This document shows, in pieces, positions 27,996-36,815 of a DNA stretch of 64,000 nucleotides. This DNA is from Streptomyces sp. Je 1-332 (GTDB lineage Bacteria; Actinomycetota; Actinomycetes; Streptomycetales; Streptomycetaceae), in assembly GCF_040730185.1 (NCBI RefSeq), contig NZ_CP160402.1:5022001-5086000 (forward strand), given 5' to 3'. Positions within the stretch are counted from its first letter, which is position 1; every line of letters begins with the position of its first letter. A program made the position numbers and the translations under genes. The notes beneath the pieces are model-generated. The model searched no databases. It was not told the origin of the DNA and saw nothing but the letters and a program-made list of their open reading frames with translations.

Positions 27996-28516
27996 GGGGG
28001 CGTAGGGGGGGGCGGTGCGGGTGCGGTGCGTGGGTTGCGGGCCTGGTCCGCCTTCGGGTGCGGGTGCGGGTGCGGGTGCGTGGGGCTGCGGGTCCGGTCC
28101 GTGTGTGGGTGCGGGGCCGCGCCGGTATGTCCGTCCTCGCTATCGTCCGGTGGCCGCTGGGGTGCTTCGGCTCCGGAGCGCCGCGAACCGTGCTCCGGGC
28201 AGACATACCGACACGTCCCCTCCCGTCTCGTCGCCGACTGCGGGTGCGCGCGGGCTGCCGACCGCGCGCGGAGGCTGCCCTGCGGACCCCTGTAAACACC
28301 CCGGGGTAATCGGGTGGGTGGGTGGGAGAGGTTTGTTCGTTCAGGTGAGGATGCGGGGCAAACGGGCGGGTGCGTGGGGAAGAGGTGTTCGGCGGGGCGA
28401 CTGCGGGGGACCCAGTCCAAGGCGCCCCGCCAGAGAAAGGCGTGAGCTGCGGCACACCTGCCGTAAAGTTGGCGCCGGTCGATACCTGACCGCGGCAGAT
28501 CGGAAGGGCAGCAGGC
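27996..28516. other. 521-bp repeat-rich gap, no gene
   Basis: Left part is G-rich ((GTGCGG)n at about 28055-28110). The middle has an 8-bp inverted repeat GGTATGTC/GACATACC (about 28122 and 28199). The right part has two copies of the dispersed G-quadruplex element: 28312-28326 reads GGGTGGGTGGGTGGG, and about 28355-28375 is a degenerate one (GGGGCAAACGGGCGGGTG). No coding feature is supported. Confidence 0.6.
28312..28326 (+). repeat. G-quadruplex motif, copy of the dispersed element
   Basis: Four GGG runs separated by single T's, in the same context (CCGGGGTAAtCGGGTGGG) as the 55-bp units at 16290-16454. Among the most stable quadruplex-forming patterns known. Confidence 0.8.
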
Positions 28517-29692
28517 GTGACCGTCGACGACACGGGCTCCGGAGCGGGTGCATCCCCCGGCCCCGACGGTGAGCCCGGACGTACCGCCGGGCCCGTCGAT
28601 GCGTTCGACTCGATGGACTCCGGGGACGAGAAGCCGGGAGACCCGGAGAAGGACCCCCTCGCCCTGCGCCTCGAAGGGCTGATCCTCGGCGCGGACCGCC
28701 GCTACACCCCGTTCCAGGCGGCCCGCAGCGCCGGCGTATCCATGGAGCTGGCCTCCCGCTTCTGGCGGGCCATGGGCTTTCCCGACATCGGCCAGGCGAA
28801 GGCCCTGACCGAGGCGGACGTCCTCGCGCTGCGCCGCCTCGCCGGCCTCGTCGAGGCGGGACTGCTCAGCGAGGCGATGGCGGTACAGGTGGCCCGGTCC
28901 ACCGGACAGACCACCGCCCGCCTGGCCGAATGGCAGATCGACTCCTTCCTGGAGGGTCTGACGGAGCCGCCCGAGCCGGGCATGACGCGGACCGAAGTCA
29001 CGTATCCGCTGATAGAGCTGCTGCTGCCGGAGCTGGAGGAATTCCTCGTCTACGTGTGGCGCAGGCAGCTCGCCGCCGCCACCGGACGCGTCGTACAGGC
29101 CGCCGACGACGAGGAAATGGTCGACCGGCGCCTCGCCGTCGGATTCGCCGACCTCGTCGGCTTCACGCGGCTCACCCGCCGTATGGAGGAAGAGGAACTC
29201 GGCGAGCTCGTCGAGGCCTTCGAGACCACGGCGGCGGACCTGGTCGCCGCGCACGGCGGACGGCTCATCAAGACGCTGGGCGACGAAGTGCTGTACGCCG
29301 CCGAGAACGCGGGCGTCGCCGCGGAGATCGCCCTGCGGCTGATCGAGACCATGGCCAACGACGAGACGATGCCGGAGCTGCGCGTCGGCATCGCGTTCGG
29401 CACGGTCACGACGCGGATGGGCGACGTCTTCGGTACGACGGTGAACCTCGCGAGCCGCCTCACGTCGATAGCGCCCAAGGACGCGGTCCTGGTGGACGGC
29501 GCGCTCGCCGAGGAGCTGACGCGGACGGGCGATGCGCCGGCCTCCGAGACCGAGGCGGCGGAGGCCGCGGAGCTGGCCGAGAAGGAGGGCTCCGAGCCGC
29601 CCTCCTACCGCTTTGCCCTGCAGCCGATGTGGCAGCGGCCCGTACGAGGCCTCGGTGTCGTCGAGCCCTGGCTGCTTGCCCGGCGTAGCTGA
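28517..29692 (+). CDS. cya: class III adenylate cyclase
   Basis: 391-residue cytoplasmic cAMP synthase. N-terminal alpha-helical domain about 50-190 resembling the wHTH/AC-associated region, then the cyclase homology domain: VGFADLVGFTRLT with metal Asp212, LIKTLGDEVLY with Asp256, FGTTVNLASRLTS with the transition-state Asn/Arg. All catalytic residues appear present. GTG 28517. In S. coelicolor cya loss affects germination and aerial growth on unbuffered media. Followed by echA. Confidence 0.92.
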   Translation: MTVDDTGSGAGASPGPDGEPGRTAGPVDAFDSMDSGDEKPGDPEKDPLALRLEGLILGADRRYTPFQAARSAGVSMELASRFWRAMGFPDIGQAKALTEADVLALRRLAGLVEAGLLSEAMAVQVARSTGQTTARLAEWQIDSFLEGLTEPPEPGMTRTEVTYPLIELLLPELEEFLVYVWRRQLAAATGRVVQAADDEEMVDRRLAVGFADLVGFTRLTRRMEEEELGELVEAFETTAADLVAAHGGRLIKTLGDEVLYAAENAGVAAEIALRLIETMANDETMPELRVGIAFGTVTTRMGDVFGTTVNLASRLTSIAPKDAVLVDGALAEELTRTGDAPASETEAAEAAELAEKEGSEPPSYRFALQPMWQRPVRGLGVVEPWLLARRS

Positions 29693-29790
29693 CCCGGAAT
29701 TTTCCCCGCCCGCCCTCGTGGCGCTCCGTGACGGTGACATGATCCTCGTACGAAGAGGTAACGGTCGTTAACCTGACGTGGAGGAATGCG

Positions 29791-30588
29791 ATGAGTGGCG
29801 AGCAGCGGTTCGGGGATTTCGTCGGCGTCAGGCGGCACGCCTATGTCGCCGAGCTCGTTCTCGACCGGCCCAAGGCCATGAACGCCGTGTCCACGGACAT
29901 GGCCCGCTCCATCGGCTCCGCCTGCGACGCCCTGGCTCAGGACCCCGACGCCCGCGTCGTGGTCCTCACCTCCACCCATGAGCGGGCCTTCTGTGTCGGC
30001 GCCGACCTGAAGGAGCGCAATTCCTTCTCCGACGCCGAGTTGGTGCGGCAGCGGCCCACCGCGCGGGCCGCCTACACCGGCGTACTCGAACTGCCCATGC
30101 CGACCGTCGCGGCCCTGCACGGCTTCGCGCTCGGCGGCGGGTTCGAGCTCGCGCTCGCCTGCGACCTCATCGTCGCCGACCCGACCGCCGTGGTCGGGCT
30201 CCCCGAGGTGTCGGTCGGCGTGATCCCGGGCGGCGGCGGTACGCAGCTGCTTCCGCGCCGGGTCGGCGCGGCGCGGGCCGCCGAGCTGATCTTCACCGCG
30301 CGGCGTCTGGAGGCGGGCGAGGCGCGGGAGTTGGGGCTTGTCGACCAGCTGGTGGGCGAGGGCGAGGACCGTACGGAGGCGCTCGCGCTCGCCGAGCGGA
30401 TCGCCGCCAACTCGCCCGTCGGGCTGCGCGCCGCCAAGCGGGCCCTGCGGCTCGGGCACGGGCTCGACCTGCGGGCCGGCCTCGAGGTCGAGGACGCCGC
30501 CTGGCGCTCGGTGGCCTTCTCCGGTGACCGGGCGGAGGGCGTCGCGGCGTTCAACGAGAAGCGGAAGCCGCAGTGGCCGGGGGAGTGA
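29791..30588 (+). CDS. enoyl-CoA hydratase/isomerase family protein
   Basis: 265-residue crotonase fold. Oxyanion loops at CVGADLKER and HGFALGGGFELAL; the two acidic catalytic residues of hydratases appear as Glu in GGGFELALACDL and Glu in LPEVSVGVIPG, so hydratase activity is plausible. ATG 29791 follows a strong GGAGGAA site. Fatty or branched acid breakdown; exact substrate unknown. 98 bp after cya, same strand. Confidence 0.9.
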   Translation: MSGEQRFGDFVGVRRHAYVAELVLDRPKAMNAVSTDMARSIGSACDALAQDPDARVVVLTSTHERAFCVGADLKERNSFSDAELVRQRPTARAAYTGVLELPMPTVAALHGFALGGGFELALACDLIVADPTAVVGLPEVSVGVIPGGGGTQLLPRRVGAARAAELIFTARRLEAGEARELGLVDQLVGEGEDRTEALALAERIAANSPVGLRAAKRALRLGHGLDLRAGLEVEDAAWRSVAFSGDRAEGVAAFNEKRKPQWPGE

Positions 30589-30625
30589 GGGGCACGGTGC
30601 TCCGGGGTCACTGGAACAGGTAACC

Positions 30626-30640
30626 CACACGCTGCGTAAT
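30626..30640. promoter_or_regulatory. candidate BldD box before the GGDEF gene
   Basis: CACACGCTGCGTAAT agrees with the published BldD consensus nTnACnC(A/T)GnGTnAn at all but the second position. It lies 43 bp before the start of the diguanylate cyclase gene. BldD with c-di-GMP represses many c-di-GMP metabolism genes, so feedback would make sense. An overlapping GGAAC/GTTCC inverted pair flanks it. Confidence 0.55.
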
Positions 30641-30683
30641 GTTCCAAACGCCCAAATTGTCGTAAATCTCCTAGCCTAGGGAG

Positions 30684-31850
30684 ATGGGAGAGGATGTCAG
30701 GCTGCGGGCCGTGGTCGTGCTGGCGCAGGGGATGGCCGCCGCGCACACTCCGCGTGAGTCCTGGCGGGCGGCAGCGCGCGGCGCGTGCCGTGCGCTGTCC
30801 GGGAGTTTCGCTGCGCTGTCCGTCTGGGAGCGTGACCTCGGGCGGCTGAGGGTGCTCGTGAACGTGGGCGAACGGGCCGAGGGGGAGGAAGAGTTCCCGG
30901 AGCGCGAGGCGTATCCCGTGAACGAGTTCCCGGAGATCACCGAGTTTCTGCACGAGCGGTGGGCGGGCGGCGGTGAGCCGCACGCCTGGGTGGAGACGGC
31001 GCGGGGGCCCGATGAGGCCACGGCGCCCGGTTACTGCCATCAGCGGGTCGCGGCCCTGCGCAGGCGGGGGCGCGGCTGCTGTGTGGTCGCGCCGATCGTG
31101 CTGCACGGGCGGGCGTGGGGCGAGCTGTATGTGGCGCGTCCGGTGGGGGCGCTGCCCTTCGGCCGCGCGGACGCGGACTTCGCGACGGTGCTCGCCTCGG
31201 TGGTCGCGGCGGGCATCGCGCAGACCGAACGCCTGGAGGAGGCCCGTCGCCTCGCCTTCACCGACGCGCTGACGGGCCTCGCCAACCGGCGTGCGGTCGA
31301 TCTGCGTCTCGAGGAGGCGGTGGAGCGGCACCGGGCGGAGGGGACGGTGGTGAGTCTGGTCGTGTGCGACGTGAACGGCCTCAAGTGGGTCAACGACACC
31401 CAGGGCCACGCGGTCGGCGACCGCCTCCTCGAACGCTTCGGTTCGGTGCTCTCGCTGTGCGGGGCGATGCTGCCGGGGACGCTGGCGGCGCGGCTCGGTG
31501 GGGACGAGTTCTGCCTGCTCTCGGTGGGGCCTTCCGCGGATGAGGTGGTGCGGGTGGCGGACGAACTGTGCGTACGGGCGGCCGAGTTGGAGCAGGGGGA
31601 GGGGGTCGCGTGCGGGGTCGCCTCCACGGAGGATCCGATCGGCGAGGTGCGCTCGGCCCGCCGCCTGTTCCGCCTCGCGGACGCGGCACAGTACCGCGCG
31701 AAGGCCGCGCGTGCGGCGAAGCCGGTGGTTGCGGGGCGCGAGGGGGTGGACGATCCGGTGGTCCGCCTCGCGGACTCCGCGGGGGCGTTGCCCGCGGGGG
31801 CGTTGCCCGCGGGGGAGCGGCGGCGGTTTCGGGGGCGGGGGCGGAGGTAG
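30684..31850 (+). CDS. cdgE: GAF-GGDEF diguanylate cyclase
   Basis: 388 residues. GAF-like sensor about 25-180, then a GGDEF domain starting TDALTGLANRRAVD (195-206), with VCDVNGLKWVNDTQGHAVGD (Mg and guanine site) and the signature RLGGDEF (272-276). The product inhibition site RxxD, five residues ahead of GGDEF, is replaced by LPGT, so it should not be feedback-inhibited that way. Last 60 residues are disordered. Makes c-di-GMP, the signal that holds BldD on DNA. Assignment to CdgE rests on gene order between enoyl-CoA hydratase and hutH. Start ATG 30684; GTGs downstream are alternatives. Confidence 0.85.
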   Translation: MGEDVRLRAVVVLAQGMAAAHTPRESWRAAARGACRALSGSFAALSVWERDLGRLRVLVNVGERAEGEEEFPEREAYPVNEFPEITEFLHERWAGGGEPHAWVETARGPDEATAPGYCHQRVAALRRRGRGCCVVAPIVLHGRAWGELYVARPVGALPFGRADADFATVLASVVAAGIAQTERLEEARRLAFTDALTGLANRRAVDLRLEEAVERHRAEGTVVSLVVCDVNGLKWVNDTQGHAVGDRLLERFGSVLSLCGAMLPGTLAARLGGDEFCLLSVGPSADEVVRVADELCVRAAELEQGEGVACGVASTEDPIGEVRSARRLFRLADAAQYRAKAARAAKPVVAGREGVDDPVVRLADSAGALPAGALPAGERRRFRGRGRR

Positions 31851-32180
31851 GGGGGCGGGGGGCTGGGGGGTGTCTTCCCCTGCGGGCCGGTGGGGGCTTG
31901 TCGCGCAGTTCCTCGCGCCCCTGGTGGGGCTGGGCGTGTATGTCCCCGTGCGGGCCGGTGGGGGCTTGTCGCGCAGTTCCTCGCGCTCCTGCTGCGGGCC
32001 GGTGTGATCGGGCCCCGTCAGGGGCGCGGGGAACTGCGCGGGCGGCCCCCACCGGGCCGCAGGGGAGGTGCGGGCTCAGCCGTTCCGTCCGCCCCGGCGG
32101 GGGCTGGGGCAAGGGCCGGTAAGTGGCTCAGTCCCGCTTCGGTCGTGACACTTTGGGATTCAGTCCGTACGCTGCTGAAT
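31851..32180. other. 330-bp gap before hutH
   Basis: Mostly the large inverted repeat listed separately. The last 100 bases before hutH should hold its promoter. No gene is seen. Confidence 0.6.
31879..32063. repeat. Streptomyces intergenic repeat: two direct and one inverted copy
   Basis: A unit of about 45 bp (TGCGGGCCGGTGGGGGCTTG... to ...CCTG) occurs at 31879-31923 and 31948-31991, and its reverse complement at 32019-32063 (CAGGGGCGCGGGGAACTGCG...). The first and last can fold into a very long hairpin. I recall this element as common in Streptomyces intergenic regions. Confidence 0.8.
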
Positions 32181-33725
32181 ATGGATATGCACACCGTGGT
32201 CCTGGGGACGTCCGGGACAACCGCGGCGGACGTCATCGCCGTCGCCCGCGGCAACGCCCGCATCGACCTCTCGGCCGAAGCCGTGACCGCCCTCGCCGCC
32301 TCGCGCGAGATCGTCGACGCGCTCGCCGCCAAGCCCGACCCCGTCTACGGCGTGTCGACCGGCTTCGGCGCCCTCGCCACCCGGCACATCGGCCCGGACC
32401 TCCGCGCCCAGCTGCAGCGCAACATCGTCCGCTCGCACGCGGCGGGGATGGGCCCGCGCGTCGAGCGCGAGGTGGTGCGCGCGCTGATGTTCCTGCGGCT
32501 GAAGACGGTCTGCTCGGGGCGCACCGGCGTACGCCCCGAGGTCGCCCAGACCATGGCCGACGTGCTCAACGCGGGGATCACCCCCGTCGTGCACGAGTAC
32601 GGCTCGCTCGGCTGCTCCGGCGACCTCGCCCCGCTCAGCCACTGCGCACTCACGCTCATGGGCGAGGGCGACGCGGAGGGCCAGGACGGCGAGCTGAAGC
32701 CCGCGGGCGAGCTGCTCGCCGCGCACGGCATCACCCCCGTGGAGCTGCGCGAGAAGGAGGGCCTCGCCCTCCTGAACGGCACCGACGGCATGCTCGGCAT
32801 GCTGGTCATGGCCCTCGCCGACCTCGACGCCCTCTACAAGTCCGCCGACATCACCGCCGCCCTCACCCTGGAGGCGCTCCTCGGCACCGCCAAGGTCCTC
32901 GCCCCCGAGCTGCACGCCATCCGCCCGCACCCGGGCCAGGGGGCCTCCGCCGCCAACATGCTCGCCGTTCTCGAAGGGTCGGAGCTGACCGGCCACCACC
33001 AGGACGACGCGCCGCGCGTCCAGGACGCGTACTCGGTGCGGTGCGCCCCGCAGGTGGCAGGCGCGGGCCGGGACACGATGGCGCACGCGCGCCTCGTCGC
33101 CGAGCGCGAGCTCGCCGCCGCCGTCGACAACCCCGTCGTCCTGCCCGACGGCCGCGTCGAGTCGAACGGCAACTTCCACGGGGCACCGGTCGCGTACGTC
33201 CTGGACTTCCTCGCGATCGCCGCCGCCGACCTCGGCTCGATCGCCGAGCGCCGCACCGACCGGCTGCTCGACAAGAACCGCTCGCACGGCCTGCCGCCGT
33301 TCCTCGCGGACGACGCGGGCGTCGACTCCGGCCTCATGATCGCCCAGTACACGCAGGCGGCCCTTGTCAGCGAGATGAAGCGGCTCGCCGTCCCGGCGTC
33401 CGCCGACTCCATCCCGTCCTCCGCGATGCAGGAGGACCACGTCTCGATGGGCTGGTCCGCCGCCCGCAAGCTGCGTACGGCCGTCGACAACCTGACCCGC
33501 ATCGTCGCGATCGAGCTGTACGCGGCGACCCGCGCGGTCGAACTCCGAGCCGGTCTCACCCCGGCCCCCGCGACGCGGGCGGTCATCGAGGCGGTCCGCA
33601 AGGCGGGCGTCCAGGGACCGGGCCCCGACCGCTTCCTCGCACCGGACCTCGCGGCGGCCGACGCGTTCGTGCGCTCCGGCGCGCTGCTCGCCGCGGTCGA
33701 GCCGGTGACGGGCCCGCTGGCCTAG
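32181..33725 (+). CDS. hutH: histidine ammonia-lyase
   Basis: First step of histidine use: histidine to urocanate plus ammonia. 514 residues. The self-made MIO cofactor arises from Cys145-Ser146-Gly147 in GSLGCSGDLAPLSH; Cys replaces the usual Ala, as known for streptomycete enzymes. Also present: TGFG near residue 60, ALLNGTDGM, and a final SMQEDHVSMG-like segment (SSAMQEDHVSMG). ATG 32181 (MDMHTVV), alternatively 32187. Other hut genes are not adjacent. Ends at a 22-bp-stem terminator. Confidence 0.95.
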   Translation: MDMHTVVLGTSGTTAADVIAVARGNARIDLSAEAVTALAASREIVDALAAKPDPVYGVSTGFGALATRHIGPDLRAQLQRNIVRSHAAGMGPRVEREVVRALMFLRLKTVCSGRTGVRPEVAQTMADVLNAGITPVVHEYGSLGCSGDLAPLSHCALTLMGEGDAEGQDGELKPAGELLAAHGITPVELREKEGLALLNGTDGMLGMLVMALADLDALYKSADITAALTLEALLGTAKVLAPELHAIRPHPGQGASAANMLAVLEGSELTGHHQDDAPRVQDAYSVRCAPQVAGAGRDTMAHARLVAERELAAAVDNPVVLPDGRVESNGNFHGAPVAYVLDFLAIAAADLGSIAERRTDRLLDKNRSHGLPPFLADDAGVDSGLMIAQYTQAALVSEMKRLAVPASADSIPSSAMQEDHVSMGWSAARKLRTAVDNLTRIVAIELYAATRAVELRAGLTPAPATRAVIEAVRKAGVQGPGPDRFLAPDLAAADAFVRSGALLAAVEPVTGPLA

Positions 33726-33757
33726 CGACAGCAGTTCGTATGGAGGGTGCGTCGCGT

Positions 33758-33805
33758 ACGCGGAAGGGGGCGCCGTCACAAAGGTGACGGCGCCCCCTTC
33801 CGCGT
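33758..33805. terminator. bidirectional terminator, 22-bp perfect stem
   Basis: 33758-33779 pairs without mismatch with 33784-33805 around the loop AAAG. It sits between convergent hutH (stop 33725) and the lipoprotein gene (stop 33818). Confidence 0.9.
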
Positions 33806-33817
33806 GGTGACGGAGTG

Positions 33818-34588
33818 TCAGTCGCGGTCGACGTGCTCGCGGGTGATGTTGCCCTTGACCGCGTCGATGTCGAAGTCGGTCTTGTTCCAGTCGTCGGTGA
33901 CGACGTCGACGGACCAGACGAGCGCCTTGTTGTCGTTGTCGTCGAGGCCGATCGACGTGACCGTGCCCTTCTTCTTGTCCGTCGCGGTCTTGGCCGCCTG
34001 CTCCGGCGTCTGCTTGACGCGGGAGAGCCAGTCGGCCGTCTCCTTCTTGTCCTCGGCGTCCTGGTCGCTGTCGGGCGCGGAGCTGATCACCTTGCCCGAG
34101 ACCGCGTCGATGCGGACGTGGTGCACGGTGCCGTCCTTCTCGGCGACCTCGGCGACCCACTGCGGGGTGCCCGCGCTGCCGCTCGGGCTGGGGCTGCCAC
34201 TCGGGCTCGCGCTCGCGTCGTCATCGTCGGTGTCGTCGTCACCGTCGTCCACGCCATCGAGGTCGAGGTCGGTCAGCTTGCCGCCCGAGACCTTCCCCAC
34301 CGCCGTGGTGGCGGCCTTGTCGTAGGTGACCTTGGTGGTGGCGAGCAGCGCCTTGCGCTCCTGCTGGTCCTGCGTGAGGGACGCGCTGCCCGTGGGGCTC
34401 TCTGTCGGCGCCTCCTTCGGAACGGACTTCGCCGCCTTCGAGGTCGCCTCCGAGGACGCCTTGCCGCTGTCCTCACCGCACCCTGTCACCAGGGCCGCCG
34501 AGGCCACGAGGGCGCACATGGCGCCGACGAGACGGAGGTTGCGGGCGCGCGGGGCGCCGCTCTTGCTGAAACGGGGCTCGAATCTCAT
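33818..34588 (-). CDS. PepSY-domain lipoprotein
   Basis: 256 residues. Signal peptide with lipobox LVTGC (Cys about 37), a Ser/Thr-rich linker, then two PepSY-like halves separated by an acidic stretch (DDGDDDTDDDD about residues 110-122) and a Ser/Pro/Gly tract. Each half has the KTAxD..KxG..W/V pattern with ...VHHVRIDAVSGKVI and DFDIDAVKGNI. PepSY proteins are thought to restrain proteases or bind ligands outside the membrane; the role here is unknown. ATG 34588. Confidence 0.8.
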   Translation of the reverse strand: MRFEPRFSKSGAPRARNLRLVGAMCALVASAALVTGCGEDSGKASSEATSKAAKSVPKEAPTESPTGSASLTQDQQERKALLATTKVTYDKAATTAVGKVSGGKLTDLDLDGVDDGDDDTDDDDASASPSGSPSPSGSAGTPQWVAEVAEKDGTVHHVRIDAVSGKVISSAPDSDQDAEDKKETADWLSRVKQTPEQAAKTATDKKKGTVTSIGLDDNDNKALVWSVDVVTDDWNKTDFDIDAVKGNITREHVDRD

Positions 34589-34642
34589 ACCCGCATGCCT
34601 AGCCCCAGCCCCGTATCAGGCGCAGTTGCCGCGCGGCCAGGG

Positions 34643-35377
34643 TCACCCGATCGCGCGGCGCGCGAGCCCCTCCAGCAGCACATCCACGGCGAACTCGAAG
34701 ACGGCGTCCGAGGATTCGGCCGCCAGCTCATCGGTCGCCCTGCGCAGATACGGCAGGTCGTCACCGGACCCGGAGCGCAGCCATGGCGGCGGGACCTGCT
34801 CCAGGTCGGCGCGGTCGACGTCCGGGGGCGGCCGGTCGTACGCCCGGTCCTGCAGCTCGACGAAACCGACGACGAACCGGATGGCCTCCATGCACGCGAG
34901 GTAGGCGTCGCGCAGGGGCAGCCCGACCTCGGTGAAGAAGCCGATGAGCCCGTCGACGTTGCGCAGCATGGCCGGATGGCGGGCCGTGGTGATGTTCTCG
35001 CTCAGCGCGAGGGTGGTCATGCCCGGATGACGCCGGTAGTGGGCCCGCAGACCCCGGAGGTAGGCCCGCAGGGAGTCGCGCCACCGGTCGGGGTCGAGCC
35101 CCGGCGGTGACCACCGTGCCTCGAACACCTCTGCGGCGACGGTGATCAGGTCCCGCCGGTCCTCCACGTAGTTGTAGAGCGCCCGCGGTGAGACGCCGAG
35201 CTCGCCCGCGAGGGAGCGCATGGTCAGCTCGGCGGCCCCATGGCTGCCGAGGAATTCCAGCGCGGCACCGCCCACACCCTCGCGGGTGAGGGTGGCACGG
35301 CCTTTGCGGTGGGTGGGCCGCCGCCGGGAACTTGTGGCCGCGGGCGGGGAATCGGGGTCCGGAGTCTCGCTGTGCAT
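34643..35377 (-). CDS. TetR-family regulator (TetR_C actinobacterial type)
   Basis: 244 residues. HTH at about 40-70 (AAELTMRSLAGELGVSPRALYNYVEDR), ligand domain of the TetR class C kind (GLRAHYRRHPGMTTLALSENITTARHPAMLRNVDG). ATG 35377. Divergent from the MFS exporter gene, which is therefore the likely target. Ligand unknown. Confidence 0.87.
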   Translation of the reverse strand: MHSETPDPDSPPAATSSRRRPTHRKGRATLTREGVGGAALEFLGSHGAAELTMRSLAGELGVSPRALYNYVEDRRDLITVAAEVFEARWSPPGLDPDRWRDSLRAYLRGLRAHYRRHPGMTTLALSENITTARHPAMLRNVDGLIGFFTEVGLPLRDAYLACMEAIRFVVGFVELQDRAYDRPPPDVDRADLEQVPPPWLRSGSGDDLPYLRRATDELAAESSDAVFEFAVDVLLEGLARRAIG

Positions 35378-35447
35378 TGCCCTGAAGGTATCGCCCACTT
35401 GAACTTCACACCCGTTGACTTTAGTGGACCGGCACGACAGAGTGGCG

Positions 35448-35466
35448 CGAAGTAAGGCAGACCTAA
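35448..35466. promoter_or_regulatory. candidate iron box (DmdR1/IdeR) before the MFS gene
   Basis: CGAAGTAAGGCAGACCTAA matches 13 of 19 positions of the IdeR/DmdR consensus TTAGGTTAGGCTAACCTAA, including the complete right half ACCTAA and central AGGC. It lies 42 bp before the exporter start. Suggests iron repression of the exporter. Confidence 0.5.
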
Positions 35467-35507
35467 CCCGACACCCGACACCCCGTGCCCGCCTCTTGGA
35501 GTCGCCC

Positions 35508-36815
35508 GTGCCCCGCCTGTCCGGCCTCGCCATGGATCTCACGCCGCTGCGCGAGCACCGCGATTTCCGTCTTCTCTACGCCGGGTTCCTCGGCGCCCTG
35601 CTCGGCACCCTGATGACGAGCGTCGCCGTGGCCGTGCAGATCTACGAACTCACCGGATCGCCGTTGCAGATCGGTCTGGTCAGCCTGGCCAGGGCGCTGC
35701 CGCTCGTGGTCGGCGTACTGATCGGCGGTGTCCTCGCGGACCGCACGGACCGCCGCCTCCTGATGCTGGTGACCCGGCTCCCCCTGGCGCTCGTGGCCGC
35801 CGGGCTCATGCTCAACGCGCTCCTGCCGCACCCCCAGCTGTGGGTGATCTACACGGCGACCGCTCTCACCGGGCTCTTCGCAGGGCTGGGCGGCCCGGCG
35901 ATGATGGCGGCGATCCCCGCCCTCGTCGGCACCGAACGGCTGGCGGCGGCCGGTGCGTTGACGGCAGCGTCCACGCAGCTCGCCGCGCTGCTCGGGCCCG
36001 CGCTCGGCGGCATCCTCATCGCGGGACCCGGGATCGCGGCCTGCTTCGCGGTCGACGCGGCGGGCTTCCTGGTCTTCGGCGTGGCCCTGTTCTTCGTGCG
36101 CCCTCTGCCGCCGGCGACGGCCGCCGGGGGCAAAGGGGTCCGGCAGGCCTTCGCCGCCGTGGCGGACGGCGTGCGCTTCGTGCGGGGGCACCGGCTCATC
36201 GTCGGGCTGCTGCTCGTCGACGCGGCGGCGATGGTCTTCACGATGCCGCAGGCGCTGTACCCGGTCCTCGCGGACGAGCAGTTCGGCGGCGGGCCCACCG
36301 TGGTCGGCCTGCTCTACGCCGCTCCCGCGCTGGGCGCCCTCGTCGGGGCGGCGACCAGTGGCTGGACGGCACGGGCGGGCGGGCACGCGCTGATCGGGGC
36401 GGTGCTCGTGTGGGGTCTGTCGCTGACGGGCTTCGGACTGACGACGTATCTGCCGCTGGCGCTCGCCCTGCTGGCCCTGGCGGGCCTCGGCGACCTGATC
36501 TCGGAGACCCTGCGTTCGGCTCTGCTCCAGCACGGCACCCCCGACGCGCTGCGCGGCAGGGTCAGCAGCCTCTGGATGGTGCAGGCGACGGTCTCCCCGG
36601 CCCTGGGCAACGCGGCGGTCGGGTTCCTCGCCGAACTGAGCGGCGCACGGTCCGCGGTGACCGTGGGCGGACTCGTGTGCGTGGTGGCGACGCTCCTGGT
36701 GGCCGCGGGATCCCCCGCGCTGCGGGCCGCGCGCCTGGGCACCCCGGCACCGGCCGGGGCCGCGGCCCCGGGGCGCCCCGAGGAGCATGCCCCCCGGTCA
36801 AGCGCCCCTCAGTAA
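35508..36815 (+). CDS. MFS exporter, EntS (enterobactin exporter)-like
   Basis: 435 residues, 10-12 hydrophobic segments, MFS_3 type. The N terminus PLREHRDFRLLYAGFL and a loop GVLADRTDRRLLM match the EntS/siderophore exporter group. GTG 35508 follows TTGGAG by six bases; ATG 35532 is an alternative. Likely proton-driven efflux of a siderophore or a drug; the iron-box candidate supports the first. Divergent from a TetR gene. Its end overlaps the convergent LAXTG gene by 7 bp. Confidence 0.87.
   Translation: MPRLSGLAMDLTPLREHRDFRLLYAGFLGALLGTLMTSVAVAVQIYELTGSPLQIGLVSLARALPLVVGVLIGGVLADRTDRRLLMLVTRLPLALVAAGLMLNALLPHPQLWVIYTATALTGLFAGLGGPAMMAAIPALVGTERLAAAGALTAASTQLAALLGPALGGILIAGPGIAACFAVDAAGFLVFGVALFFVRPLPPATAAGGKGVRQAFAAVADGVRFVRGHRLIVGLLLVDAAAMVFTMPQALYPVLADEQFGGGPTVVGLLYAAPALGALVGAATSGWTARAGGHALIGAVLVWGLSLTGFGLTTYLPLALALLALAGLGDLISETLRSALLQHGTPDALRGRVSSLWMVQATVSPALGNAAVGFLAELSGARSAVTVGGLVCVVATLLVAAGSPALRAARLGTPAPAGAAAPGRPEEHAPRSSAPQ

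Noticed and set aside
28026-28309. Possible small Gly/Cys-rich proteins in the repeat gap after birA
   Set aside because: They come from (GTGCGG)n low-complexity DNA, lack ribosome sites and conserved sequence.
30610-30683. tRNA-like fold or small RNA before the GGDEF gene
   Set aside because: The GGAAC/GTTCC arms are only five bases and no cloverleaf or CCA-type end can be drawn.
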